Assembly (NCBI GenBank): GCA_011009095.1
Contig: VTPC01091223.1
Location: forward strand, 1 to 64,000
Origin: Ignelater luminosus
Lineage: Eukaryota; Arthropoda; Insecta; Coleoptera; Elateridae
Direction of reading: 5' to 3'
DNA length: 64,000 nt
In this document: in pieces, positions 44,881-55,412 of the stretch
Numbering within the stretch: the first letter of the stretch is position 1
How the letters are laid out: each line of letters opens with the position of its first letter
Notes under the pieces: model-generated
Databases searched by the model: none
Seen by the model: only the letters and a program-made list of their open reading frames with translations
What the model was told of the DNA's origin: nothing
Made by a program: the position numbers and the translations under genes

Positions 44881-47168
44881 ACCAGGGCCGCCGAGGGGGA
44901 GTTTGGGCTCCGGTAAAGGTTATTTCCCAGCCTCCCCCCTCCAACAGAAACAGAAAGTAGTAGTAAGCAATATTTAAAAGACAAAAGAATAGAATTTATT
45001 TTTTATTGTTATTTAAAAGGCAGCAAACACCAGTAACTCAAAAATGAATAACAACGTTTAGTAATTTTATTTCTTCAAACCGCTCAATCACTATTAACCT
45101 ACAGGATGAAGCACATTTCAAGCGTCAAATTTAAATTTTATCACGTGGGACTCACTGTTTTCTGAAAGCACTGTATAAAGTTTTCAATTCAAGAAAAGAT
45201 CAAATAGTTGCTATAATTTTATGAACAAAAAATGTAATAAATTGTAAACAGGACGTTAATTAATTAAATATTAATTATATATAATGCTGTTAGAAACATA
45301 ATTTTATTTTTTTTCTATTAATTTCTTTTTACCTTTAAAAGTACCAAAGGGATTGCTTGTATACACCCCCTTACATCTCGGTCTGTTTGCCTGTTTATGT
45401 TTGTTACAAACAAACCTACCTACAAACTGATAGAATTACCAGTCTATACCCTTTAGACGTCGTTGACATCGCCTACGTTAATCTAACCTTAATCTTCTGG
45501 ATCACAAATGGCTGCTAATAAAAAGACCTATCTTTCACAGCACACCAGTATTTACGAACATTGGTTTTTCTCTAATACGTGTCCAGGAATGTATGCAAAA
45601 AATGGAAAAAACTTTTTAAATTTCCCAGAAAACAAAGCAGCATTTATTTATGAAAAAAATACTAATTTATTCATACAAATTTTTAAACTTCTAGTGAGTT
45701 ATTTTTAAAAAGTGAAAAAAGTGAGCTTGTGGAAGCCCTATGATGTAATGTAATAGTTTTAATACATGTTTTATAATAAACAAATCGTGTTAAATTTTTC
45801 CTGTTGTCTAAAAATTTCGTTTCTGAATTCGTACATTCTGTCTAGCTGTTGGTCTGTTGCTATGTTCCCGTAACTTTACAGGACAGGTTATATATGATAT
45901 CAACTTAGAATTTTCTCCTGATTGCAGATGCATACAGATACGAATATCTTTCGAGATAATCGATTTAATTTTTTAATTTTAAACTTCATCATAATCATGT
46001 TTGCATTTTCACTGGTTATAACTATCACAGGTTTATTACTTAAACATTGTTGCCAGTGCGGTAGTACTAGAGCAGACCGATTGGTAACACCATAAAACAT
46101 TGTTCACCTTCATTCTATTCTTCTAATCTTTCTTTCTGAACAAAGTTCAGGAGTTGTCCGGAACCTTGTGGGGTGAGATTAGCTTTTTAGTGCTAACCTC
46201 GGGTCTTTATGTACAGCCAGGACCACAGTCTCATAGTCTTATTAAGCTCATTGAAAAACTTAAGAGCACCTAATACATTTGTAGTGAGTAAAACAAATGA
46301 ATGTTTATACTGTTTATTAAAAATCCAAATTTCCTATGTATACATTTTAAGTTTGTTGACACAACAATAAATAATTAATAACTAGGTTACAAAGAAACCA
46401 TAATTTTGCAAATATACATTTTACAAATCTAGGTAACAAATAAAAATATTGCAATTATTATAATTGGATCACAACGTAAACATTTTACATTTACCATAAT
46501 ATAGTATTTGTTATCTACAATAGCAAGTAGGTTGATACACTTTTTTATGTTGCTCTAATCAGAAATGCAAACATGGTTGTTTCATACATTCCTTGACTTT
46601 ATGAAATTTCTTGAAATTAAATTAATTAAGATTCGTGATTTAAATCTTATAGGGAAAACTAGAATTGAATGACTTTCTTTAAAAGAAAACCCTGTTTGAT
46701 TTTGGATTGAAAATGCTTGATTTCCAAAATTAAACTCTTCTGCATTCTTGTATTTTTAAGTTTTCAGAATTTTCTTAGATTAAAAAACATTTTTTGCAAA
46801 ACTTTAAATTAAAAAAATGATATCACTAGTAGTATTTGAACTTGCCAGTCTGTGTACTGAGAAAACATGTTAAAATCACTCTTTGCAAGAGGCTACCCTG
46901 ACTTGCAAATATCAACTTGAATATTTTAGCCTTTACATCACTGTTAACTTGCAGTTGTACTTCGAAATTAAAATTCTAGCAAAACTTTGTAAAAGAACTC
47001 TTATTTACTCATTAAATAATAAGTAAACATTAAATTGAAATTAAAATTATTTAAGACTGGTTCCTTTCTCTTGTATGCAAACCAGATACTTCATAATTGC
47101 AATCAATCTGACCACCCTGTACGTAACTGTTTTCAATATCTTTTAAATTTCAATATGCTTTATCATAT
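44881..47168. other. Spacer between Copia remnant and PNPO-like gene
   Basis: Sequence just past the Copia break (44,881-44,950) is GC-richer (CCGCCGAGGGGGAG) and unrelated to Copia. A 66-codon frame at 45,508-45,708 starts with a good ATGGCTGCT context but resembles nothing known. The rest is AT-rich with no recognisable gene, RNA or repeat ends. Confidence 0.4.
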
Positions 47169-47174
47169 TTTATT
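47169..47174 (-). promoter_or_regulatory. Candidate polyadenylation signal of the PNPO-like gene
   Basis: AATAAA on the minus strand 46 bases after the stop codon. Position only. Confidence 0.4.
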
Positions 47175-47219
47175 TAAATTAAGTGAATTACAGAATAGTC
47201 ACAGCTAATAACAACATCA

Positions 47220-48781
47220 TTAAGCAGCTACGTGAACAAAATTCCAACCACTTTGTTCTTTCGTGAAAACTACTCTATCCGCAATATAGTTACCCCCTGC
47301 TGAATAAAAGTCATATCTCTCGGGAATAATTTCATAGCCAACACTTAAAAATAAAATATAAATTTAAAAAATAAATACTAATAATATTTTGACTACTTAC
47401 TAATGATCAGGCATTGTTAATTTCCTTTTGTTATTTAGTACATCATCTAAAAGTTTATCATGTTTACTTTTTAAAACCTCCCAATCTACTTGTTGATCTT
47501 GATGGCACAGATGAGAACGAATTTTACAATATAGCTTTTCTTGATTGAATAATTTCAGGCATCTATCTTGTGATATTTTTTGTATTTTACCTTCCATTCT
47601 AACCTAATAAACTTAATATGGATTTAAAAGATAGAAAGTATTCTTTGATTTCATACCTGTTTAAGGTATTCCGTTTCATCTTTCTTGTAATTCCATAAAA
47701 ACGTGGCAGCAACCCAAGGATTTTCTTCCTAAAACTAATAAATTTATTTAAGCCTAAATTAAAATAATAGGGATGTTACGATTTCTTCAGATTTCCTACT
47801 TCTTCCATCGGTGACAAAAACAAAGCCGTTTTCATCGTACTGTTTTACCACAACGTTTCTGTTGCTAATTTTTCCATTCCTATAAAGATAAACAAAAGAG
47901 AAAAATTAAATTAATTTTTTTAAACATTCTAAAGTATATTATAACATTAAAACTACAACATGCATAAGTTTTGAGGTTCTTTAGTGTACAGGGTGATCCA
48001 GGACTCAGAAACTAGAATAGCTAGAGAAAAGCTGAATACACATTATCGATCTGTTTCTTTTTGCCAAGTTTATTGGTGCAATGAAAATTTACATACATCT
48101 TCTTTGCTTTTGAGTTATAGGCGAAAATTGATTTGTTCAAATTTCGCGGTGGTTATTTTTTCATTATTTAAAAAACAATGTCCAGGAACTTTTACTATGG
48201 TTTGATGTCTAGATTAAAGATTTTTGTTTTCGAGTTAAAGACAATTAATTGTTTGCAGATTAAATTAGTTTCTATTGTTGTTATCTGTATACTTTAGCTT
48301 GACCTAAAATCACTGCAGAATAAAACTAAACTTATTGCAAGTGCAATCGTTACATTACTATGATAATATTAATTAAATGAATTCTCGAGTTCTATAGTTA
48401 ATTAGTGACTTATCATTCCTTTATGTACTTAAATAGAAAGAAAAATTGATGATTAATATTAAAATAATTTTTATCGTTAAATTAGTTTTGGAAAAATCAC
48501 GAGCCACCACTGAGTAACTCTGAGTGGGGTGAGCCTGATGAAATCACGCAAATCGATTTTATTTATAAACAAAGCTTTTTTATTGCGAGGAGTGTAAGGT
48601 GTTTTTCTTACATAATACAAATTAGCGTTACTTACTTTGTTGATGTGGCCAAACACATAACGTTCGTTTGGAAAAAGAAACATTTAGCACTTATAACTTC
48701 GTTATGCCACTCCTTAAATAAAGTTAGCGGATTTCTATCTTGGACATCAATATAGGCCAAACGAGATGACAGTTGTGACAT
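47220..48781 (-). CDS. PNPO-like flavin-fold protein, likely without oxidase activity
   Basis: Five minus-strand exons: 48636-48781, 47780-47879, 47657-47728, 47401-47603 and 47220-47343. Phases agree and give 214 aa, slightly short for pyridoxine-5'-phosphate oxidase (PNPO). The order of family blocks is kept: NPLTLFKEWHNEV, NVMCLAT, an R-x-V-x-x-K FMN loop (Arg56, Lys61), GFVFVTDGRSRKSEE, KQVRMEGKIQKI, MPDHYVGYEIIP and a C-terminal ADRVVF. PNPO makes pyridoxal phosphate from PNP/PMP in the cytosol. By the alignment I read, human substrate residues Tyr157, Arg161, Ser165, Arg225 and His227 become Leu124, Glu128, Cys132, Tyr193 and Ala195, and the FMN-side Trp219 becomes Tyr187. Arg229 is kept (Arg197). 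The final RLAP motif is also missing. FMN might still bind, but the normal reaction is unlikely. The exon 2 donor (GTAACA) is weak; the others are good. Confidence 0.86.
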
Positions 48782-49202
48782 GATTTTTAAAGCGAAATAT
48801 GTATGTTATGTGAGATTTGTATATGAAACTACTTTGAACTGATAAATGATAATACGGATGGCATGTGCTGTGAGCCCATGAATGATGTGTCTATAAACGA
48901 GATGGCGCGAGTCAGCAGGAGTTACGAGAGTTTATTTGCACCCATTTATCTGCATTATTAATATATTGGAAGCGGCACTAAAAGTATGCAAGATAACATA
49001 ACTGACTAGGCGCTTTTTTTAAGAGAATTGTTTCAACTTTAATAAAATTAGCAGTAGTAGTAGTAGTAAGAGATAGAAATAAATGTGAAGTTTTAAATAT
49101 TAGAAAACAATCATCAAAACGACCTTTCTTATAATAAAGTTCCAATTCTTGGAATATTCTTCCTTAAAGAAACATTGCGTTTTGGCATACAGGGTTTATG
49201 TA
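48782..49202. other. 5' flank of the PNPO-like gene
   Basis: No TATA box is obvious. A short AGT trinucleotide run lies near 49,050-49,066. No coding signal. Confidence 0.4.
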
Positions 49203-50230
49203 CAGTGGCGCATAATATACACACTACGTGAATCTACATCAAAATTTCAAACAAAAAGTTAAATACAAGTTTTGCCATAAGTCCATAGTTTTCGAAATAT
49301 GGCCAATTAAAAATATTTAGATCTGACAACACTGTATGTTTAAATTCGAATTAGTTTTTTCTAACAGTGCTGTTTGTAAAGCTGATGGTTTTCATAAATG
49401 ATTTCCTAGTAACAAAACTATTTATTATTGTTAATTTCTGTTCAATTCATTTTATTTCGAGCAGGTATTGTGCTAATAAATCTTTTGATAGCAGTAAGCA
49501 TTTAAGAAACAACTGCATAATGTAATTTCAGTTTTCTTAAAATAAGCTTTGGGTAAGAGTAAAAAAAAACTTCAATTCAACTTAAAACATGTTTGATATT
49601 TTCATTACAATATGCACAAAATACAAAAAGTAAAACTTGCTTTACTTCATGTATTCTTGCCATGTAATGCAATGCAAAACAAAAAGACCAAGCAGCAAGA
49701 CAAGAAACTCTGCACTGCACCATAAGAAATCTTGAATATTTTCATGTAATTTTAGACGTTTACAATCAAAGGTTAGAAACTATTATGAAAAATGATTTTA
49801 TTCTACTATTTTAGTAAAAATAATATCATAGTAAATTTTCAATATGAGCACCATTAACTTCTTGGCATTTTCTAATTTGGCATAATATGCTTGCTTCCAT
49901 ATTTTGCAACATATTATTTGTAATCAGCACAACGACGTTGTATTCGTTGAATTAACTCTTGTTTTGTTAGGATTTCTTCTTCGTAAACTGAAGTCTTCAA
50001 CGTACCCCTTAAGAAGAAGTCCAATGAGTTTAACTCTGGAGGCCATGCTGCTGAATCATAGCGCCCATTTCATTTTTTTTGATATGTTTTATTTAGCAAT
50101 TATCTTGTGTGAACACCCCAATGTGCCGGAGCTACATCCATTTGGAACCACATTTCTTTCCTAACGGTGTACGTTACTTGCGGCAATTGTGTAAACTTTT
50201 CTAAATACATGTCAGGGAGTAAGATAAACA
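49203..50230 (-). mobile_element. mariner/Tc-like transposase remnant
   Basis: At the low-coordinate end a CAGTGGCGCATAAT terminus follows TA (49,201-49,202). Between about 50,220 and 49,830 the minus strand encodes, in broken frames, a DDE C-terminal half: WFQMDVAPAHWGVHTR, a degraded WIGR block, WPPELNSLDFFLRGTLKTSV, then YEEEILTKQELIQRI. The N-terminal half and the other terminus are missing. The high-coordinate end abuts the Gypsy region. Confidence 0.75.
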
Positions 50231-50286
50231 TAAACTAGTTCTTACATAATGTGTTTTATTTATTATTACTAACAACACACATTACA

Positions 50287-50296
50287 TGGCGCAGTG
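50287..50296 (+). other. Likely Gypsy primer-binding site
   Basis: TGGCGCAGTG resembles the TGGCGCAGTC-type start seen next to the 5' LTR of many insect Gypsy elements. It follows an LTR-end-like ACAACACACATTACA and precedes the gag region. The matching tRNA was not checked. Confidence 0.4.
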
Positions 50297-51954
50297 AAAA
50301 ACGAATAAAGAAGGGTGCACAAATAATTAAATTGTGATTGTATACAGCCAATAACCCTGAGAAAAATAATTTCTCAAAGAACCGAAGCCAGTGTCCATGG
50401 ATGGCCATTTTGATATACATAAACTGGAGAACCTTTAAGGATAATTATAATATTTATATCATAGCAACATGGTGTAAGGAAAAAACAAAGGAAATTCAAG
50501 CAGCTGTTTTGTTACATTGTCTAGGACAAGAAGCAAAAGATATTTTACCAACTCTAGAAATGAGTGAAGCTGATAAGAAATAAAATAATTAAAGCGTTGA
50601 ACGATTATTTTATTCCTAAACCGAATACCAGTGTTGAAAGACATAAATTTAATACGCGTGTGCAATTACCGGATGAAACTTTTGACTCGTTTTTAAAAGA
50701 CTTGCGTAAAATTGCCGCTAAGTGTGAATTTTCTACATCGATTAAAGATAATCTCATAGCTATAACCGAATAGTGTGTGGTATTCGAGATAAACGAGTAA
50801 AAGATCGTTTACTACGCGAATCGGGCTTAAATCTACAAAAAACTGTCGAAATATGCAATGCAGCCGAACAAACAGAAGCGCACATTAAAGATTTTACGGA
50901 AAATACCTTGACCTTGGAAATTAACGCTTTGCATGTACGCAAGAAAAATTTTAGCGGCGTTGACACAGCGAGACGACAGGCAACAGGTCCAAGGGGAGAA
51001 ACAGACTGGTAGTTCATTCATGGACCCAAGCAACAAGGTCATTCTACCCCTACGCAATCTTCTGCTGGTACAGAAACTAAAGAAGAGAGACAAAGAAACC
51101 GCCGCAGCCGTTGTGGATTCATCCATAGTAGATGTCCTGCTTATGGGCAAAGGTGCGATAAATGTAAAAAGTTAAATCATTTCTCTAGATTATGTAAAAT
51201 AGTATCCAAATAGAATAAAAATGTTCATGCAATCGAACAAGATGATACTGTTTATGACAATAATACAATTGTTTCAAACAATACATCAGATAATTTTGAT
51301 GAGTATGTATTGGGTTCAATAGCATGCAATAAAATTACGGTATCGGACTAGTTTCAACCTATACTTGTTATAAACTGACCAGCAAAAAACCGGCCACCTG
51401 AGATATTTCCAAAATCACTTTAACAATTATTATTTTAACCAGTGATTGTTATTTGATTTGAGAACCATTCACTGTTGACACAGTTACTGAACCAACTGAA
51501 TTTGTAAATCCAATAGTACTAGTATAAGGAATCCCAATGGCAAATTGAGAATCTGCTTAGACCCTGCAGTACTTAATAAAGTTACTGTTAGAGAAGTTAG
51601 CATTTGCCTACATTTGAAGAACTCATTAGTGAAGTAAGTGGTATGAAGTACTTTACAGTACTTGATGCAAATAAAGGATTTTGGCAAATTGAATTAGCTG
51701 AAAAGTCTACACCGTTAACTACTTTTGCCACTCTTTTTGGTCAATTTAAGTTTCTTCGACTTCCTTTTGGATTGTCAGGCGCTTTAGAAATATTTCATCG
51801 TATATTCTCTGATATTTTTTGAAGACATCAAAGGTGTAAAAATTTATATTGATGATTTAATCATATATGCTAAGGCAATAGAGGAACACGATAAGATTTA
51901 ACAACTAGCGTTAGAAACAGCAACTATTTAATATAACATTAAAGGAAAGTAAAG

Positions 51955-53160
51955 TACCAAGTGAATGGCAGACAAATAATTATTCCAATCTATAAAAAAG
52001 GAGGTAGCCGAAATAGCAACAATTACCGGGGAGTAACATTGAGTAGTATATCGGGAAAACTATGCAACAATCCTAGAGAAGAAACTGAGAGAGCAGATAT
52101 ATCAAACAGTTGATGAAGCTTAATGTTGGTTTAAAAGTCAAAGAGGAACCCAGGATTTCATATTTGTAATCAGACAACTAGGGCAGAGAACTATAAGAAA
52201 TAATAGAGAATTACATTTATGTTACATAGATTTAGAGAAACCTTTTGATAAATTAAGGAGGGAAGAAATATGGAAAAGTTTAAGGAATATGGGAGTTCAC
52301 ACAAAAGAGATACAAGCAGTGAAAAGCCTGTGTGAGAAAAGTTATAACTTGGTACGGATAAGACATGAGAAAACAGATGAATTCAGAACATGGGAAGGAG
52401 TGAGGCAGGGATGTAACCTTAGTCCATTATTGTTCACACTAATAATGGATGATTAATACAGACGTGCAAACCAAGGCTATGCACGTACAATGCAGGGTAC
52501 AGGAACTTACAACCTGTAGAAGTGAACGTAATGGCGTTTGCAGATGACATGGTTTTAACAGCGAATAAAAAATGAAATTAGCGAAAGAACCGAAGCAGCC
52601 GGCAGACTCTTCAGAGCAATAACGACAACGTTTTTGACAAAGAAAGAGATACCGGAGAAGATTAAAACAGAAATATATAATAAAGTAGTAATACCAGTTA
52701 CCATGAAAGTTGGACATTAAATAATAGAACAAGAAGTAAGTTAAATGCAGCTGAAATTAAATATTTAAAGCTAATAATGAACAAATCTTGAAGAGACAAA
52801 ATACGAAATAGTGTAATTAGAAACCAATTATATATAACGCCAATAGAAGTGACAACTGAAGAAAGACAACTAGGATGGCTTTGGCACATAATAAGTATGC
52901 AAGAGAATAGAATTGCAAAGAAAGTGTAAGAGGCTAGAAGTATGGGAAGAAAAAGAAGAGAAAAACCTAGGCGGACATGGGAGGAAGAAATTAAGAAAAG
53001 AAAAAAGAAAAGTTAAATGGGAACAAGTGCGAAAGCAGGCGAAAGATAGGAAATTATGGAAAAAGATATGTAAAAACGAGAAGTGAACTCAACTCAAAAA
53101 TGGCCTTACACCGAAAGGCAGATAGGCCCAACGATTAAATAAATAAGTAAGTAAAATAAA
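51955..53160 (+). mobile_element. LINE fragment nested inside the Gypsy RT
   Basis: Broken frames give VPSEWQTN, an NNYRGV-like block at about 52,015, FKSQRGTQDFIF near 52,130-52,160, CYIDLEKPFDKL near 52,218-52,255, VRQGCNLSPLLFTLIM near 52,401-52,448 and NVMAFADDMV near 52,530. The tail (GWLWHIISM, RRTWEEEI and HRKADRPND near 53,110-53,135) ends in a short A/GTAA-rich 3' terminus. It is 5'-truncated. It is probably related to the RTE/CR1-like lineage rather than Jockey. Confidence 0.75.
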
Positions 53161-54650
53161 GTAAGTAAAAAACAGCTTAAGATTATGGAATAAAGTCTAA
53201 TAAAGGAAAATCAAAGTTTAGAGTCACTGAAATTAAATATGTAGGGCATACTCTATCTTCACCTGGTATTTTTCTAGATAATGATAATATTGAAGCCATC
53301 ACACAAATTCCAAAACCAACTTGTGCTAAAGAGCTTTCACGTTTTTTGAGTATGGTGACATATGTTAGCAAATTTATCAAAACTAACATTCAATCTTCGA
53401 CAATTATCAAAGAAACATGCAGAATGGAACTTTTCTTTATAGAAACTGGCCATATGCCTTTAGAGGCCATTCTTAAAAAACCTTTAACAATTGTCCATTA
53501 AGACTGCAAAGATTGTTAATAACATTAGAAATGTATGACTTTACAGGTTATTATAAACCAGGCTCTCAGTTATTCATAACCGATGCCCTATCAAGAGCAA
53601 GTGATGATGATAAAACCTTTAGAATCAAAGAAACTGCAATTGAGGCTCAAATTAATTTAATCGTTTGTAATGATATAAGTAAAAATCAATTCGAAGAATT
53701 AGTACAAGAAACGTCGACTAATGAAGAATTAAATGAACTGCTGATAGTTATCAAACATGGATGGCCATCAAATAAAAAATCTTTAAAAGAAATTGTAAAA
53801 CCGTATTGGAATTATAGACATAAACTAACTGAGGCACGTGGTGTTCTTTTTAGAAATCAGCTATTAATTATTCGAAAATCAATGCGACCAGAGATTATAA
53901 TAATATGGGAATTACAAGAATTCAGCTTAGAGCAAATAAACTAATCTTTTGGCCAAATATCAACAAAGAGATTGCTGATGTAGTCAGAAATTGTTTTTTT
54001 TGTCTAACATTTCAAAATTCCAATCAAAAAGAGCCACTAACTATAAAAGATGTTCCAACCAGGCCATGGCAGCAAGTCGCAGCTGACTTATTTCATTTCA
54101 ATGACCAAGAATATCTATTTGGTGTTGATTTATATTCTAAATATCCTGAGGTTATTAACTTAAAAACTGACACTACTAGTGCAACCATAGTCCTTACTTT
54201 CAAAGACATCTTTTCCAGACATGGCAAGCCTAATGTAAACTACACGGATAATGGTCCACAATTCTCTAATGCATTATTTCATAATTTTATTAGGCAATGG
54301 GAGCTTAAACACAATACTACATTTATTAAACGACATGTTCAACCCATAAAGAAATTATCCAAAACAGCTACTTATGACAACAAAGATGTCCATCTAGCGC
54401 TTTTAGAGTATCGAAATACACCAGTAACTTTTTAGTTACCATCTCCAGCTCAGTTACTCTTTGGACCCAGACTTAATGGCTACTTACCTGTTTCAGAATC
54501 ACTTTTAACTCCCTCCTACTGCACTCAATCATATCTTATTCATTTAAGGAAGACTCAAGAAGTTGTAAAACCTGAGTTTGTTGCAAGAGTGGTTTTGGAG
54601 GTATGGGCCGTTTTAATCTCCAGAATTTTTTTGTCTACAGAAATGTTTAA

Positions 54651-54934
54651 AATCTAGTGCAGTCATTACATAGATTGCTTCGTTCTGGACGAATCTTGCC
54701 TCTTCAGTTATTAGAAACTCCACAAAGCATTAGAGGTTCAGGTACATTATTGTGTACAATTGGAGAACAGCCTCCACTCTTCAAACACACTTCTTGGACA
54801 AAAACAGTTTATCTGACTGTAATATACTTTATTTTTAGTAACATCTCATTTAACGATCTTTATTTATTTCGTTGACTGCTTTTAAAGATACCAGTCTTCA
54901 CTCATCCTTTCGAGAACAATCTAAGTTTTGGCTC
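54651..54934. other. Gypsy 3' flank
   Basis: This may be the end of the Gypsy polyprotein or untranslated region. No reliable motif. Confidence 0.35.
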
Positions 54935-55412
54935 CTTCCTGCCGGCCTCTTTTCTGCCCACCTGCCTGCCACCCTCCTGCAGGCCTCCCTCGTGCCTGTC
55001 GGCCTCCCTCCTGCCCACCTGCCTGCTCTCTGCCGGCCTTCCTCCTGCCTGCTGGCCTCCCTCCTGCTCGCCCGCCTGCCTCCTACCGGCCTCCCTCCTG
55101 CCCGCCTGCCTGCCAGCCTTCTGCCGGCCTTCCTCCTGCCTCCTGCCGACCTCCCTCCTACCTGCCGGCCTTGCTCCTGTCCGCCCGCCTCTCTCTTGCC
55201 GGCCTCCCTCCTGTTCGCCCGCCTGGCTCCTACCGGCCACCCTCTTGCCTGCCGGCCTCCCTTCTGCCCCCTGCTTGATTCCTGTCGTCTTCCCTCCTGC
55301 CGCCTGCCTACCTCCTGACGGCCTCTCTCTTACCTGCCGGCGTCCTTTCTGCCGCCCGCATGTCTTCTGCCGGCCTCTCTCCTGTCCGCCTACCTCCCTG
55401 CTGCCTAAGTTT
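54935..55412. repeat. GC-rich pyrimidine-strand minisatellite
   Basis: The + strand is almost free of A and consists of variable repeats of CTGCC(G/C)GCCTCCCTCCTGCC and CCCGCCTGCCTG, about 15-30 bp each. The minus strand is correspondingly purine-rich. Because units are mostly multiples of three, long frames open on both strands, including a 179-codon Gly/Arg/Gln-rich minus frame. These are artefacts of the repeat. Confidence 0.9.

Larger units (their letters stand above)
50287..54650 (+). mobile_element. Ty3/Gypsy retrotransposon, inactive and interrupted
   Basis: Gag-like frames at 50,338-51,010 include IQAAVLLHCLGQEAKDI and VCGIRDKRVKDRLL. They are followed by a zinc-knuckle region near 51,100-51,200 (CGFIHSRCP and CDKCKKLNHFSRLC). 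The RT starts near 51,480 and includes YFTVLDANKGFWQIEL, LRLPFGLSGA and a Y-I-D-D-L-I catalytic motif near 51,847. It resumes after a nested LINE at about 53,165 with IKYVGHTLSSPGIFL. Part of RNase H is lost before FITDALSRA (53,575). The integrase has a Cys-type zinc-finger end (NCFFCLTF) and a core with QQVAADLFHF and VNYTDNGPQFSNA (54,060-54,270). Stops and frameshifts are frequent. LTRs could not be delimited. Confidence 0.85.

Noticed and set aside
45508-45708. 66-codon frame with a good start context
   Set aside because: No family resemblance, no in-phase downstream exon found and no conserved motif; kept only as a note.
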